Source: Combretum micranthum
Taxonomy: Eukaryota > Streptophyta > Magnoliopsida > Myrtales > Combretaceae
Direction: 5' to 3'
DNA: 64,000 bases
NCBI GenBank assembly: GCA_024138025.1
Contig: JAMXBD010000023.1
Span: 2,914,001-2,978,000 of the forward strand
Shown in pieces: positions 49,631 to 61,749 of this stretch. Numbering within the stretch: position 1 is the first letter of the stretch; each line of letters opens with the position of its first letter. Made by a program: the position numbers and the translations under genes. The notes beneath the pieces were generated by a model, which searched no databases, was not told the DNA's origin, and was given only the letters and a program-made list of their open reading frames with translations.

Positions 49631-52600
49631 TAGTTAATACCATTATCGAGGGACCATACTCAACCAATCTCTCCTAATACTCTGGAAATGGCAATGGAAA
49701 AGAAGTGAAGGTCATGGCAAAGAGAGAAAAATTGGACATGAATCTTGAAGTTATTGAAGTTGACTTGGACAATGTTAAAATTCCCCACCAAGATACCCCC
49801 ATCACAAAAACTAGGGTAACAAGTTTTGATGTGATGAAAGTCTTGGTTGATATGGGGAGTAGCATAGATATCATTTTCAGCCATGCCTTTGACAGGTACC
49901 ATGTTGACAACATCTAGAAGAAGCTTAAGCCATATAAACACAAGATCGCCAAATTCAACAACCAACTGGTCAAAATTAAAAGAATTGTTACTATGCTAAT
50001 TAAGTCGGGTGATGACAAAAATAAAGCTCAAAATGAGGCCAAGTTCTTTGTAGTAGACTATTGGTCGCCTTACAACGTGGTCATAGGCCAATCGATAATC
50101 TTCTTGTTTCAGATAGTCCCTTTACCAGCTCAACTAAAGGCAAAATTCGCTACATTAAATGTGGTCGACATATGTAGGGGGACCAGGATTTATTGCGAAG
50201 ATTATACATCCGAGCTCTAGTAAAGGATGAGGTATGTCAGATAAATTTGCTCCAAAGTTAACCTACTTATGGGAAAACAAACAAAGAAGAAAGGAAGGAT
50301 GAATCAACTTTGCACTATCAATTGACATTAAGGAATAACTTATTCATTTTTTCAAGTGCTATCGTGATGTATTCACTTGGACACTTACCAATATTCCAAG
50401 GATAGACTTAGCAGTCATCATTCATAAGCTCAGCATTGATCCAAAGATAAAGCTGGTATAGCAAAAGTGACACCACTTCACCACTATACGACAAACTACC
50501 ATAAAGAGGAAGTATAGAAACTTCATAAAGTTGGATTCGTCTAGGAAGAAAAGTACTCCACATGGTTCACTAATGTCGTCATGGTGAAAAAAGCTAATGG
50601 TAAGTGAAGACTGTGTGTTGATTACACTTATCTTCTCAAAGCATGCCCAAAAGATTACTTCCTATACCAAGAATAGACCAACTGGTTGACACTACATCCA
50701 GGTATGCACTGTTAAGCTTCATGGACAACTTTTTTGGATATAACCAAATAATGATGGAACCGAAAGATCAAGTGTATACATCATTTGTCACTAGCTTCAG
50801 CACGTACCGCCAATAGGTTATGCCTTTCAACTTAAAAACTGTTGTAGCTACCTACCGAAGGCTAGTCTAGATAGTATTCAAAAAACAAATCAGATGGAAC
50901 ATGGAGGTTTACGTGGATGATATAATTGTCAAAAGCATATGCTTAAAAGACCACCTTAAGGACCTTTGGGTGATGTAGGCTAAAAGGATACCACATGAAA
51001 TTAAATCCCTAATAATGCATATCCGGGCCTTCCTCCAGAAAATTCCTTGCATACATGGTTACATGGTGGGGAATTGAGGCAAACCCTAACACGATTAAGG
51101 TCGTGCTTGATATAATGCCTCCTAAGACAATAAAGGAGGTCCAAAAACTCACTGGCCGTATCAAAGCTTTGAACATATTCATATCTTAAAGCATAGATTG
51201 ATGGCTCGAGTTCTCTAAGATCCTTAAGAAGCTGATTAATTTCAAGTGGACCAAAGATTGTGATAAGGCTTTTACAGACCTAAAGCAATTCTTTGCAACT
51301 CCTCTGGTCCTTACTAAACCCATACTAAGGGAAAAATTGTTCTTGCACTTAGCGTTAAGCAACATCATTTCCTTAGTCTCATTCGGGCAGATTGAGGGAA
51401 GCATAGACCAATCTACTATATCATCCACATCTTCGAGGGCTAGAAGAAAGATACTCTAAGGTCGAGAAATTCAACTTAACAGTGGTCCTATCAATAAGAG
51501 GGCTTAGGCCTTATTTCGAAATGCATCAAGTGACAGTTCTTACTGACTAACCTCTCCACACCATCCTCCATAAACTAGATGCTTCAGATTGCATCATGAA
51601 GTACGTGATCAGATTAAGACATTCACAAGATACCTCACGAGAGGATTTTGAAGTTGACAGACTCTCTAAATTCGTAATAGTATGTCTCCCAAACCCTGAG
51701 TTGAAAGAGGAAGGGGTATTTATGGAATACCTACCATGTCACACCATCAACAAGCAGCCCCTAAAAGTTTTGGATGGTGAAACAAATTTCCCACTATCTT
51801 GCTGGATGGAACCTATAAAGGAATACTTGAGGGATAAGGTTCTACTAACTGATAAAAAAATGGCTAAGAAACTCGTGTAGCAAGCTACTAACTACACATT
51901 ATTGAACGTCATCTTATGACGAAGAGGCCATAGTAAGCCTCTGCTCCGTTGCTTTTTACTAGAAGAAGTCAAAGCTATCTTAGAGGACCTACATTTAGGA
52001 GAGTATAGCAACCATGTTGTTGGACAAACGTCGTATGTAAAGTCACTATGACTCGGCTACTACTGGTCAAGTATGAAGAAGGATATAGTAGAGATGGCAA
52101 AATGCCCTCGATTCCAAAAGCATGCACCCTTAGCCCGCATTCCAAGTAACTATCTCCAGTCACTAGCAAGTCCATAGCCATTTGTCCAATGGGGAATGGA
52201 CATACTTGGTCCCTTCCTTAGAACCTTCAGATAGAAGTGGTTTATCATCGTCGCAATCGACTATTTTATCAAATAGGCAGAGGTACAAGTGGTAACCCAT
52301 ATCATGGAACGGGCAGTAGAAGCTTTTTTGTAACCAATTACATCCTATGCCATTTTGGGTAACCGCAAGTCATAATAGTCGATAATGGAACCCAGTTTAA
52401 CAGTAATCATTTTAGAGAGTTCTATCAGTATCATCACATCAAAATTCTACATAAATTGGTCTCTCATCCCTAAACCAATGGATGAGTAGAGGCAATGAAC
52501 CGCACTATAGCAAAAAGCCTCGAAAAGATGGTCGACTAGGACTACATCAGTTGGGATGATCGACTACCTAATATACTTTGGGGATACGGGACCATGCATC

Positions 52601-53040
52601 GAATGGCTACCAGTAAAACACCATATCGATTAGCATTCAGCATGGAAGCGATACACTTGATCAAATTAGAACTTCTGAATCATAGTTAATAGGAGTTCTA
52701 CCCAGAGGTTAATCAAATAGAATTAAAGCCAACCTAGACACAATAGAAGAGCTCCAAGATCAAGCTAAGCAAAGGCTCATGGTTTATTAGCATAAGGTCA
52801 TTTAATACTACGATAAAAGAGTCAAGCACAAGGAATTTAGCCCTGGCAACTTAGTGTATCGAAAACTGGCCGCCATAGGTGCAAGGGAAGGACAAGGAAA
52901 ACTAGCCCCCATTAGGGAAGATCTTGTCCATGCCACTAAAAATTTCGGTAATAGTGCATACTGATTGGAACAACTTGACAGACAACCAATCCCAAGAACA
53001 TGGAATGTCTATAGCTTAAAGAAGTACTTTATCTAGAAAT
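49631..53040 (+). pseudogene. Tat-type gypsy pol remnant: protease, RT, RNase H, integrase
   Basis: Protease (49705-50220) has LVDMGSSIDIIF, with Met in the D-T/S-G active site, followed by PYNVVIGQSI. RT shows YVDDIIVKS near 50912 with both Asp retained, preceded by a palm segment (LDITK-like, 50735). RNase H-like and linker text follows to 51880. Integrase has a zinc region before KHAPLARI, WGMDILGPFLRT (52187-52225), AIDYFIK, VDNGTQFNSNHFREF (52378 on) and SHP-TNG-VEAMNRTI where stops replace Gln. Gln-to-stop changes recur throughout. The gene is long dead. Confidence 0.85.
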
Positions 53041-53153
53041 ATTTTTATGATATTCTTTTTCATCACCTTTGTTTTCAAAATCATTTTCAGTTGCAATGAA
53101 TCCTAAATTATTCCTTGAAGATATGGTATTTAGTAATGTGAACAAAATGACTA

Positions 53154-53445
53154 AGCTACTTACACTCACCACCCACGTCCTAAAAACTTAGTCCCTAGAG
53201 AAGCTCAAGCCTCAAGACTAAATAACCGAGTTACTTATGCTCAACATCTGCATCCTAAAAATTTAGTCCCTAGCGAGGTTTAGACCCTAGGGACCAAACA
53301 ACTATGATGCTTACACTCAACACCTGCATCTCAAAAATTCCCTATTGAGGCTCAGCCCTTAAGGATCGAATGACCGAGCCACTTATGCTCAGCACGCAAG
53401 TTCTAAAAACTTAGTCTCCAACGAGGCTCAAGCCCTAAGGCATTA
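53154..53445. repeat. About 76-bp tandem array downstream of pol
   Basis: Four diverged copies, each with 'ctyacacycancacctgc', 'ctaaaaacttagtccct' and 'gaggctcaagccctaag' blocks. Such arrays between pol and the 3' LTR are typical of Tat-lineage elements. No coding function. Confidence 0.82.
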
Positions 53446-53850
53446 GTCAACATAGAGAAAAACAAGTTGCAAAAAGCATGTGCAAAGTTTAAAGAGAGAA
53501 AGAAGAAAAGAAACATGACAAACGAATCTCAAAATTCATATACTAATCAAGAAAGATACAATAGTTTTGACTGGCTTTGTGTCCAAGGTAGTTTAAAACA
53601 ACATTCCAACCAAATACTGCAAATTAGTACATGTTCTTAACAGTAAAAGTATTGGTTAATATGACCTTTTAAATCTTGATATCTAAACAACACTAAACAT
53701 CTTAAGCAAAGGTAATCTGAGCAAAATAAGATGATTAGGGAGTTGTTAATTGCATAGCACAATGAGCAAACTAACCTTCCCTCCTTTGTCAAGCTGCACC
53801 AAGCATTCTAAGTATAGGAAACCTGAACAAATTGAGATGATCAAGAAATT
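53446..53850. other. Unassigned sequence between tandem array and antisense ORF
   Basis: A-rich, with nothing recognised. Confidence 0.4.
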
Positions 53851-56190
53851 ATCAATGACCAAGCCTTTGTGAGAACAAGGAGCAACTCAACCATCTGTTC
53901 TTCATTGACTCCACTCGATTGTCAAAATTCTCCTTGCATTCGAGCCCAAGATAGGAACCTATCTAAATCTCCCTCGGATCCTATTCTGAAGAGCAAAAAG
54001 AGAGCCAAAAAAGGAAGATTTAAAACCCCTTTGCAACATCATCTATGTCTTGTGGGAATGAAAGCCAAATCGATTATCCGCTCCCTTCGGCTATCCTCCA
54101 ACAATTGTTGCAGCTGATTATTTTTAGCACTAGGCTCCTTGTTATCTCGATGGAGCTTATGCCTCTCCTCGTCAAGCAGTCGAATCTCATTTCGAGTAGC
54201 TGACTCATGACTCCTCTGCTTGGACTACAGTTCTTATATTTTTCTATCGGTAGCCAGCTCTTCTTCCTTGTAGCGATTCCCCTATTGATTCCTCGTTTGA
54301 AACCTCTTCTCAAGGATATCACAATCAGATTTCAATCCAAAATAAAGGGCATGATACCCAACACAAGTATCCCAAAAGAATTGACTTATGATAGGTGCTA
54401 AACCTACCTCCTCCAAATGCTTATCTTGATTGAAATGCTTCAACCATAAATGATCAATCTCTTGTTGAAAAGTCCTATCACACAAAACCACTTCTGCAAT
54501 GCTCTCAGCAATTCTCTACAAATAGACAAGATTGTAAACGAGAAATAAAGAGAGGATTGAAAACAAGTTCATATCTAAGGACATTTACATAAGTAAAATA
54601 CCTTAACCAATTGTTCACTTTCGATGGGACACCTAAATAAACAAACAATGAACTTCACACAATAACTCAACTTACTCGATTGGCTCATTTTAGACAATGG
54701 CCAGTGGAAGGGCAATAATCGATCCAAGCATTCCCTTACCCCTTAGCAGACATAGGAATGTATTCTTCGTGGTGACTAGAATCGATCTTCATCAGATCGT
54801 CTAGAAGATAACCAGTACCTGGAGGATATGCCACTCTCATTGCTATACTAGTGACCCTATGGTCATCTCTTTTAATAAAAGGAGACCTATTACTAGTAGG
54901 AGGAATAATAGAAATACTAGTATCATCCTAATGGGACCTTTTCGTAGGGGTTTGGGACAATCTAGTCCCCACTTGTGCTTTCTCTCTTGGAACCAGAAGA
55001 CGCCAAGGGCGCCTTCCCCTTTTAGGTTACTAAATCCTCAACAGCTGAATGGTTACCTTGTACATCCCACCTTCTATTGAATGGGCTGGGATCAAAGAAC
55101 CGACTAATGTCTCTGGCTATCCTTTTTTCTAGCATCACCTATAAAAGAAAGAAAAGCAACGACTAAATGAGTTAATATAATAACGAGCAAGCTCATGGCC
55201 ATTTCTTCCCCAAGCAACACTCCTCAACAAATAGACAACCCCAAATGCCTAGAAATCATGCTCATCTCATAACTTGAGCATCCTTTTCTCTGTTTAAAAA
55301 GGCCTGAGGTATGAAATAAGGCCCCTGCTCCACATAGAATCTCACAACCTCTTTAGCATTAAGGAGATTAACATTGACCGAATGGTGCCACCCCATTAAA
55401 GACTTGAGCTCCGCTAAAGTCTCTTAATTGTTAGCAAGCAATTTGCATTAAGGAAGGCTCGAAGGCAAGTTTACCTGATGGGTTGTGAATAAACCTCCCT
55501 TTCCATCTCCAAGATGATGAATTTGCCTTCCAATCATTCACGCTCAAATCCAACCCAATGAAAAAAGACATCTCTTTTGTTTATTGCAATTGCACCCGTT
55601 CATTATTTGGACGTTTAAAATGAATCAATGTTGGAGCAACTATAGAGAAGTTCTCCGACACAGGCTTATCAACAAAGCCTCAAAAGTAATTAGTAACTGC
55701 CATAAATAAGGCATTAACCAGGCCGGCTCTAATTAAGATGATTCAACACTTCCCCCTACAAATCAAATAATGGAAAACACAAATTGAACTCCAAACACCT
55801 AATATAAACACAAAACCTAGACCCATGGACTACAGTTACTCGATCACTCAGCCTTGGAAGAGTAACGGTATAATCAGTAGGTACCTTTGCAAAGTAATGA
55901 TGCCACACCTTATGAATAGCATCCTTAGAAGCTTCACTATGAAAATTATTGTGCTCATTACCAGCACTCAAGTCAGAAAGAGAACTAAACACTTATGTAG
56001 GATCCCATGCGTCTACTCCTACCACCTCATAAAAGTCTGTACCACAACACTCTGTCGCTACAAATAACCATGCACTATACAAAAGAAGGGTAAAATAATC
56101 ATCCATGGCAAGGCTATATGTGCTTTCCCTGGTTTCCATGACTTCCTGGGCAATAAAGGTAATATGTATTATTGAAGGAGTGGGAAAAGC
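53851..56190 (-). pseudogene. Antisense ORF of the Tat-type element (Transposase_28-like)
   Basis: Read on the minus strand, opposite to gag-pol. The first part (55756-55992 and around) has HYFAKVPTDYTVTLPRLSDR followed by FCVYIRCLEFNLCFPLFDL, the hallmark of the 'putative gypsy type transposon' family. Next come FEPSLMQIACQQL, LNAKEVVRFYVEQGPYFIPQ (55300-55400), ARDISRFFDPSPFNRRWDVQ (55070-55130), then a charged coiled-coil-like tail (54074-54491: QEIDHLWLKHFNQDKHLEE, KLHRDNKEPSAKNNQLQQLL). Several stops and probable introns interrupt it. Antisense genes at this position are known from some Tat-lineage elements; their role is unknown. Confidence 0.75.
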
Positions 56191-57723
56191 TGATAAGGGC
56201 ATAATATTCTCACTCTTTATTATATTAATCATGCTAATTTATTATTGATTTTATAGAAATTATAAGGAAATGGAACTTAAGTATGCTTATTATGATATTT
56301 CAGATCTTGAGGTTTTAGAGTGCAATTGTAAGAAAATTAGAGGAGCTTTGTGCAGTTAAAGGGAAGTGTATGAGTTTAGGCTGGCCAAAGAGAATCAAGG
56401 CCACTAGCCTTCAACAACCAAATGTAAACCAACATCTATTCTGCCAGCCTTGCACATATACAAATTTGAAAACATTGCCTACTTTCAACACTGCCTCTAA
56501 TGCTGTCGGCCATCTTTCTTTGGAAATAATTTCTAAATTCAAGGCCGGCATGTAAGCCACCTGCCTTGAGCCATCCTTCAATGTGACGACTAAAATTCCA
56601 TTGTTTTTCCTATAAAGATTGCCCTGTGTTGTTGTATCCTCGAGATTCTATTCTATCAATCTTATCATATCATATCATTTCTTAGCTAAAATAGGAAACC
56701 TATATAGATTAGTTGAGAGAGTTTTTCCATTCTAAATTGATTATTGATTGAGAACTTGAATTGCTTTGAAGATTGAAGACCATCTTTTGTAGAGATTTGC
56801 TATTTAGAGCTTTCATATTGTCATCTAACTGAATTAGTGATATCTGAACTTTTATTTATTTATGCAATTCAGAGTTTGATTTTTCTTGTTAGATATGAAT
56901 TTAATTGCAAATTCTCCTATTATTTGTTACATTGTTATCAATCTCATGGATTTTTAAACTTTCTTGTGGGAATCTAATGAAACCCAAGATAATTAATATG
57001 ATGATTGTAGCCATGTTATAGAATTATTATATATGTGGAATATTCATATTGTAATTCCTACTATAAATTGTGTTTCTTGATTGAACTAGGTTTATAGGAA
57101 TTTTAATAACTTGGAAAGGAAATTAGTGTTTATAAAGAATTCTTAATTAAGGTTCAATAACAATAGTAGAAGTGGCGATATTTAATCTTATTTAGAAATT
57201 ATCCTAGAGATTAATGCAATGTTTCTAATTAGTTTCTCACTAAGGGATTAGGAGAGATTAATTTAGGGCATTAGTCAATCATAGAATTGGAAGATTCATG
57301 GTTACAAATTAGAGTCCATAGTTAAATCATATAAAAGAAGTTAATGGATTGATTTGTGGTTTTAAGAATTTAAAACTTGGAAAAGAATTAAAGCATTGAT
57401 AATTTCATATGAATATCCACATAATTAATGATTATTATAACATGATGGCAATCTGATTCGTAAAACTAGGATAGATTCTATTTTTCCCACACTCAATTAA
57501 TATATTTTTTTTCAGATACTCATTTTTTGCTCTTAGTAACAATCTAGGTCTATCAGTAGTTAATTAGTAAATTCTCTAAATGTGATTCTCGAAATAATAG
57601 TAGAATCTAATATCAATTTAGTAGTTAGTAATCCTCATGGGACTCATGCTCTATTCACTCTATATTACTTGATCTGACCCAGTATACTTGCTGGTAAAAT
57701 TCACACTTATTTTTTTATACACA
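56191..57723 (+). mobile_element. Probable solo LTR of TGATAAG type, inside the antisense ORF
   Basis: Starts TGATAAGGGC and ends TTTTTATACACA. It has the landmarks of the class, such as CAGTATACTTGCTGGTA near the 3' end, and no coding content. Antisense-ORF-like text lies on both sides (about 55993-56190 and 57724-57858). I could not find a matching target duplication (AAAGC on the left, TTTGT on the right), so the exact ends are uncertain. It resembles the LTR at 9398-10851 in start, length and layout, not closely in sequence. Confidence 0.6.
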
Positions 57724-57858
57724 TTTGTAGCAGATCAGAAGCAGCCTTAGGGTTTCCCCCATAAGAAGTCTCGCTAACAATACAAGATAAATTACAAATC
57801 TCACCAGCCATCATAAAAAATGTGATCACTGGAAGAAGCAAAAATGTTGAAATATAAT
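57724..57858 (-). pseudogene. Start region of the antisense ORF
   Basis: Minus strand: MMAGEICNLSCIVSETSYGG followed by NPKAASDLL. It lies where the N-terminus of the antisense gene is expected, but continuity across the LTR is inferred, not shown. Confidence 0.4.
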
Positions 57859-59469
57859 TGTAAGGCCTTTGATTTTTCATAAACATAAGCAAACCTTAAG
57901 AACTAGAAGTCATAGCGAAACCTAAAGTCAACCTATTTCTATGTTTAGTCTAGCGAATCTCGATCCAGCAATCCCAAGTTCTTAACCCCCAAACAACAGA
58001 ATTGAGATAATTGTGGATAATAGTTCGTAATAATATAGGAAAGCTTAAAAATATTAAATTCATTAATTTTTAGTATGTTTCGGATTCGAACAGGATCAGT
58101 TTTCGAAAATCGTACCACAATACATCGAATGATGAAAATATTTCAACAATACCATTAGACTCGTAAAAGTATAAGGTTTCAAAAATATCAGTTTTAGAAT
58201 TTTTCAGTAACTAAAAATAACAGATATAGGTCGTTTACGTGTATTTTCTTTACTACCAGTATTTTAGTCTACTATTCATAGAACTATTTTAACTATTAAT
58301 TACTATTTCACCATCTCTACTTTTTCTTACAACCTATTCTTACACTCTATCATACCTATTTCTTACATTTACTTTCCCATAAAACCTTACACACATCATA
58401 TCTTACTTTTTAATTATTTTTCATTACAAAACAACAAATTTAATCAATCTTTCTCTTACTTGCCCATTGTTGCCATCCATGCTCTCTCTCCCTCCTCTCT
58501 CTCTCTCTCTCTCAATTTATTTTCTGTTTTAATTATTTTAATTACCTCTAATTTTCACCCCAAAACTCTATAAATACCCCTCCCTCTTTCATTCTTTTCC
58601 TATGCTTTCTTACCTTAACAAAACTCTTGCAAAATCACTTCTCAAATCCTCTCTCTACAATTTTTTTCTCAATTACTTTTCCTTTCCATCTCCATAAATC
58701 ACCCTTTTCTTTAAGAGAATTTGTAAACACCCCATCACCTACCTTAAGTAAAAATTCAAAATCATATTCTTATTCATGTCATGCAACATTACATTACCAT
58801 AATGTGTGTTTTCTAAGACCACAGTGTTAAGGAAGCAACAATATGTTCATGTTTTATTCTTTTTCATGCACAAATTTCTTTATGTTATTATGTTCTTTTA
58901 TTATTATTATATTGTTTTCATTGTTATTAATATTTCTCTAATCTAACTTCTATATGATATTATGTATATATATTTATTAGAGCCTAAGTGCTCACTAACC
59001 TAACATCTTATTATTATGCTTTTCTTTTCTTTCTTTTTCTTTTTCTTTTCTTTTCTTTTTCTTTTGGGACTCGTCTATTCTAAGTCCCTAGAAGCCTTGA
59101 TGAAGTTAAGGCTCCCAATACTTGACCGGGATACCTCGATGAAGTTAAGTTCCCAATACTTGACCTTCATATTATGCTCTTATTTATTCTAATATATATC
59201 TTATCTTATTATGTGATATTGTTCTATTTTCATGGCTACATATTTATAATCATGTATGAACATGTTGATATTGGCTCAACAAAAATAAAAAGAGTTTTCT
59301 TAAATTAAGAAAAATAAGAACTCTCTTTAAAAAAATAAATTTTTGTCACCTAAGAAATGTTTTTTCCTTAAAAACTTAAAGTTTTATCTTAACAAATCTT
59401 TTCTAAAATTAAGATAAGTTCATCACAAGTTTTTAGTAACAATAGCACATGGATTTTCATCAAAAAATA
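57859..59469 (-). mobile_element. Partial LTR of the TGTCACG...TTTACA family, inverted, cut by copia
   Basis: Its left end, TGTAAGGCCTTTGATTT, is the inverted equivalent of the 3' end of the LTR at 5114-9106. Matching landmarks follow in inverted order: the 'agaactagaagtca.cgaaacc' block, 'aacagaattgag', (CT)n at 58495-58513, and the 'ttgatgaagttaaggctccc' phrases near 59095. About 1.6 kb of the roughly 4 kb is present. It stops at 59469 where a copia LTR begins, so the remainder should lie beyond the right window edge. The open frame at 58627-58830 is the complement of LTR promoter-type sequence and not a gene. Confidence 0.82.
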
Positions 59470-59729
59470 TGTTAGAAATAATACACAATGAATACTTAAG
59501 AGAGAGGATAGGGGGGTGAATTAAGTATTACAAATTTTTCTGTTTCATCAAACCAGATTAACTAAGATAAGAAAAGAGTTAATTAAAACAAAGAAATGCA
59601 GCGGAATAAACTAATTAAAACTGATTAATAAATAAGTAGAGATAAGGAAGCTCAAAAAAAGAGAAAGAGAAGCAACACAAGGATATAATGTAGAATTCGA
59701 CCCACTGCCTACTCTCTATGGTGCAAATG

Positions 59730-60030
59730 CCTCAAAGAGGACTTTTATCACCATATTGATTATTCCAAAATCAATACACCTCTTAGACGAGGAATTACAA
59801 CAATGCCTATCACAATAGACTTTTACAATTGCCTTTCACAAAGGACTTCCACTTGATAAATCAAGTGTTGTGTTGGTAACACACGACCAGACTTTAAATG
59901 CCTCCCATTGAGGACTTCTCTCAATGCCTTACACGATGACTTTTCTCAATGCATCTCACTGAGGACTTTTAACTTTGCCTCAACGAGGATTTCTTTTACA
60001 AATAACTTCTTTGAGGACTTTTTACAAATA
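59730..60030. repeat. Degenerate short tandem repeats in the LTR
   Basis: Recurrent 'gcctcacngaggacttt' phrases at irregular spacing of roughly 25-45 bases. Confidence 0.7.
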
Positions 60031-60589
60031 GCTCATATATGAGCAGATTTACAAACTGAAAAGCTCTTAAGGAAATATACAATTTTTCTTTACAAAGAAA
60101 CTTTCCTATTTGAGCAGATTTACAACAAAAAATACTTTAGGAATTTTACAAATTCCTTTTATAAACTGAACTCCTTAAACGAGCAGATAAATAATTTTTT
60201 TAAATCTTAAATAATGCTTAAAAACTCTCGTTTAGAGTGTATCACCAATGTTGAAATAGAGCATTAATTATTCTCTTGAAAAAACAATCAAATTAAAGAG
60301 AACGAGAACAAAAACACAAGTAAAAAAAAACTTTACAGAACGTTGTTTTCGTTTTTACTGTGCGTTCAAAAATTCTAATATTTCATTCTTTTCAAAGAGA
60401 TGAGGAAAATTATATTTATAACTCTTGATAAAAATTTGCCCGTTATCAAAAAGTTTCTGAGAGCCCATACTTGTGTTTAATGAACTTAATATTTTAAAAA
60501 CGTGTAAAAGTCAAAAGCAGAGAAAGTGCGTTAAATATGTCTGATATATGCATTAAATGCATTCCAATATCTCTGTTCTTTCTAAAGTA

Positions 60590-60950
60590 GAGAGCAAAAT
60601 TTCTAAAGTCGAGGTCTGAGATCAAGGCCTAAGCTTCAACCATTGACTTTATAAATTTTGCCCAATGACAAATTTATGAAGTCGATGGCAAAATTATGAA
60701 ATCAATGTCTGAGGTCGAGGCCTAAACTTTAGCCCTCAACTTTATAAATTTTACTCAATGGCAAAATTTCTAAAGGTGAGAGCAAAATTATGAAGTCGAG
60801 GCATGAGGTCGAGGCCTAAACTTCAGCCCTTTATTTTAAAAATTTTGCCCAAAACTTCAGCCCTTGACTTCACGATTTTGCCCAAAACTTTAGTCGTTAA
60901 CTTCATAGTTTAGCCCAAAACTTCAACACTTGATTTCATAGTATTGGCTG
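60590..60950. repeat. About 110-bp degenerate tandem repeats in the LTR
   Basis: Blocks with 'gtcgaggcctaaacttcagccctt' words and 'aaattttgccca' repeat about three times. Confidence 0.65.
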
Positions 60951-61189
60951 AAACTCAGTCTTTTGTCTTTATCTGATGAATAGTGCCTCTACCTTTCTTT
61001 TACTGGGCTTGATAGCTTTTCTTAATTTTTCTTCAACTTTTTGCTTAGTTAAAACTTAAACAATAACAGAACAAATACAAAGCATATATATATATATATA
61101 TTAAGTATTTGAATTATTAAGGATATTTAAATAATTAATTATATAATAATTACTCTCATCAAAATCATTCATGAACATAAAGTTCAACA

Positions 61190-61204
61190 ATCTCCCCCTT
61201 TTTG
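61190..61204 (-). other. Polypurine tract of the second copia element
   Basis: Minus strand CAAAAAGGGGGAGAT followed by the LTR start TGTTGAAC. Confidence 0.8.
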
Positions 61205-61749
61205 ATAAGAATAAATATGGACAATCGATTCTAAAATAATTCTTAATTGTGCAAATATTTCTTCCCCTTTCTCATCAAAAAGAAAAAAATAAAGAAAAGA
61301 AGAACACAGACTTTGTTAAAAAAAATTAACAAAATCAATTTTCTCCCCCTATCAAAAGCACTTGTCCAAAAAAAAATTTTCCCCCTTTTTAAAACAAACT
61401 TTGCTTGTTTTTTTCTTTTGAAAAACCGAGATAAAGAAAAGAAATTTTCTTAAAAAAAGGCGTCTCCCCCTGGTTTAAACAACCTTTGTTTTATTAAATT
61501 TTTTTAAAGAAAAATTAAAACAAAGCATAGAAGAATATAAACAAATTCATAACAATAGAAAATTACAGAAGGTAAACATTGGCATACAAGCACAAGCACA
61601 CACACACAAACATGCATGCAAGTATAGAATCTAGTCTAAAGTTTGTAATATTAATTAGCTAAAAGACTTAAGATCAGATTTTCAAGGAAGTTCCTAGTTC
61701 AAAAATAATTTAGCACTCATCAATCTTTAACATACCCAATTCTCCTCTT
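61205..61749 (-). other. Copia region between polypurine tract and RNase H
   Basis: T-rich on the minus strand, with no domain. It has repeated 'ctccccct' words (61261, 61341, 61379 and 61463), which look like extra internal polypurine tracts on the minus strand. The open frame at 61247-61453 is lysine-rich low complexity. Confidence 0.5.

Larger units (their letters stand above)
59470..61189 (-). repeat. 3' LTR of the second copia element (1720 bp)
   Basis: In plus coordinates it starts TGTTAGAAAT and ends GTTCAACA. It is bordered on the right by the polypurine tract. It contains 'gaggactttt...caatgcct' degenerate short repeats (59730-60030), longer repeats at 60590-60950 and a TA run near 61083-61102. 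Confidence 0.85.

Noticed and set aside
56186..57728. Target duplication for the LTR at 56191-57723
   Set aside because: The flanks AAAGC and TTTGT do not match, so I left the ends as approximate.
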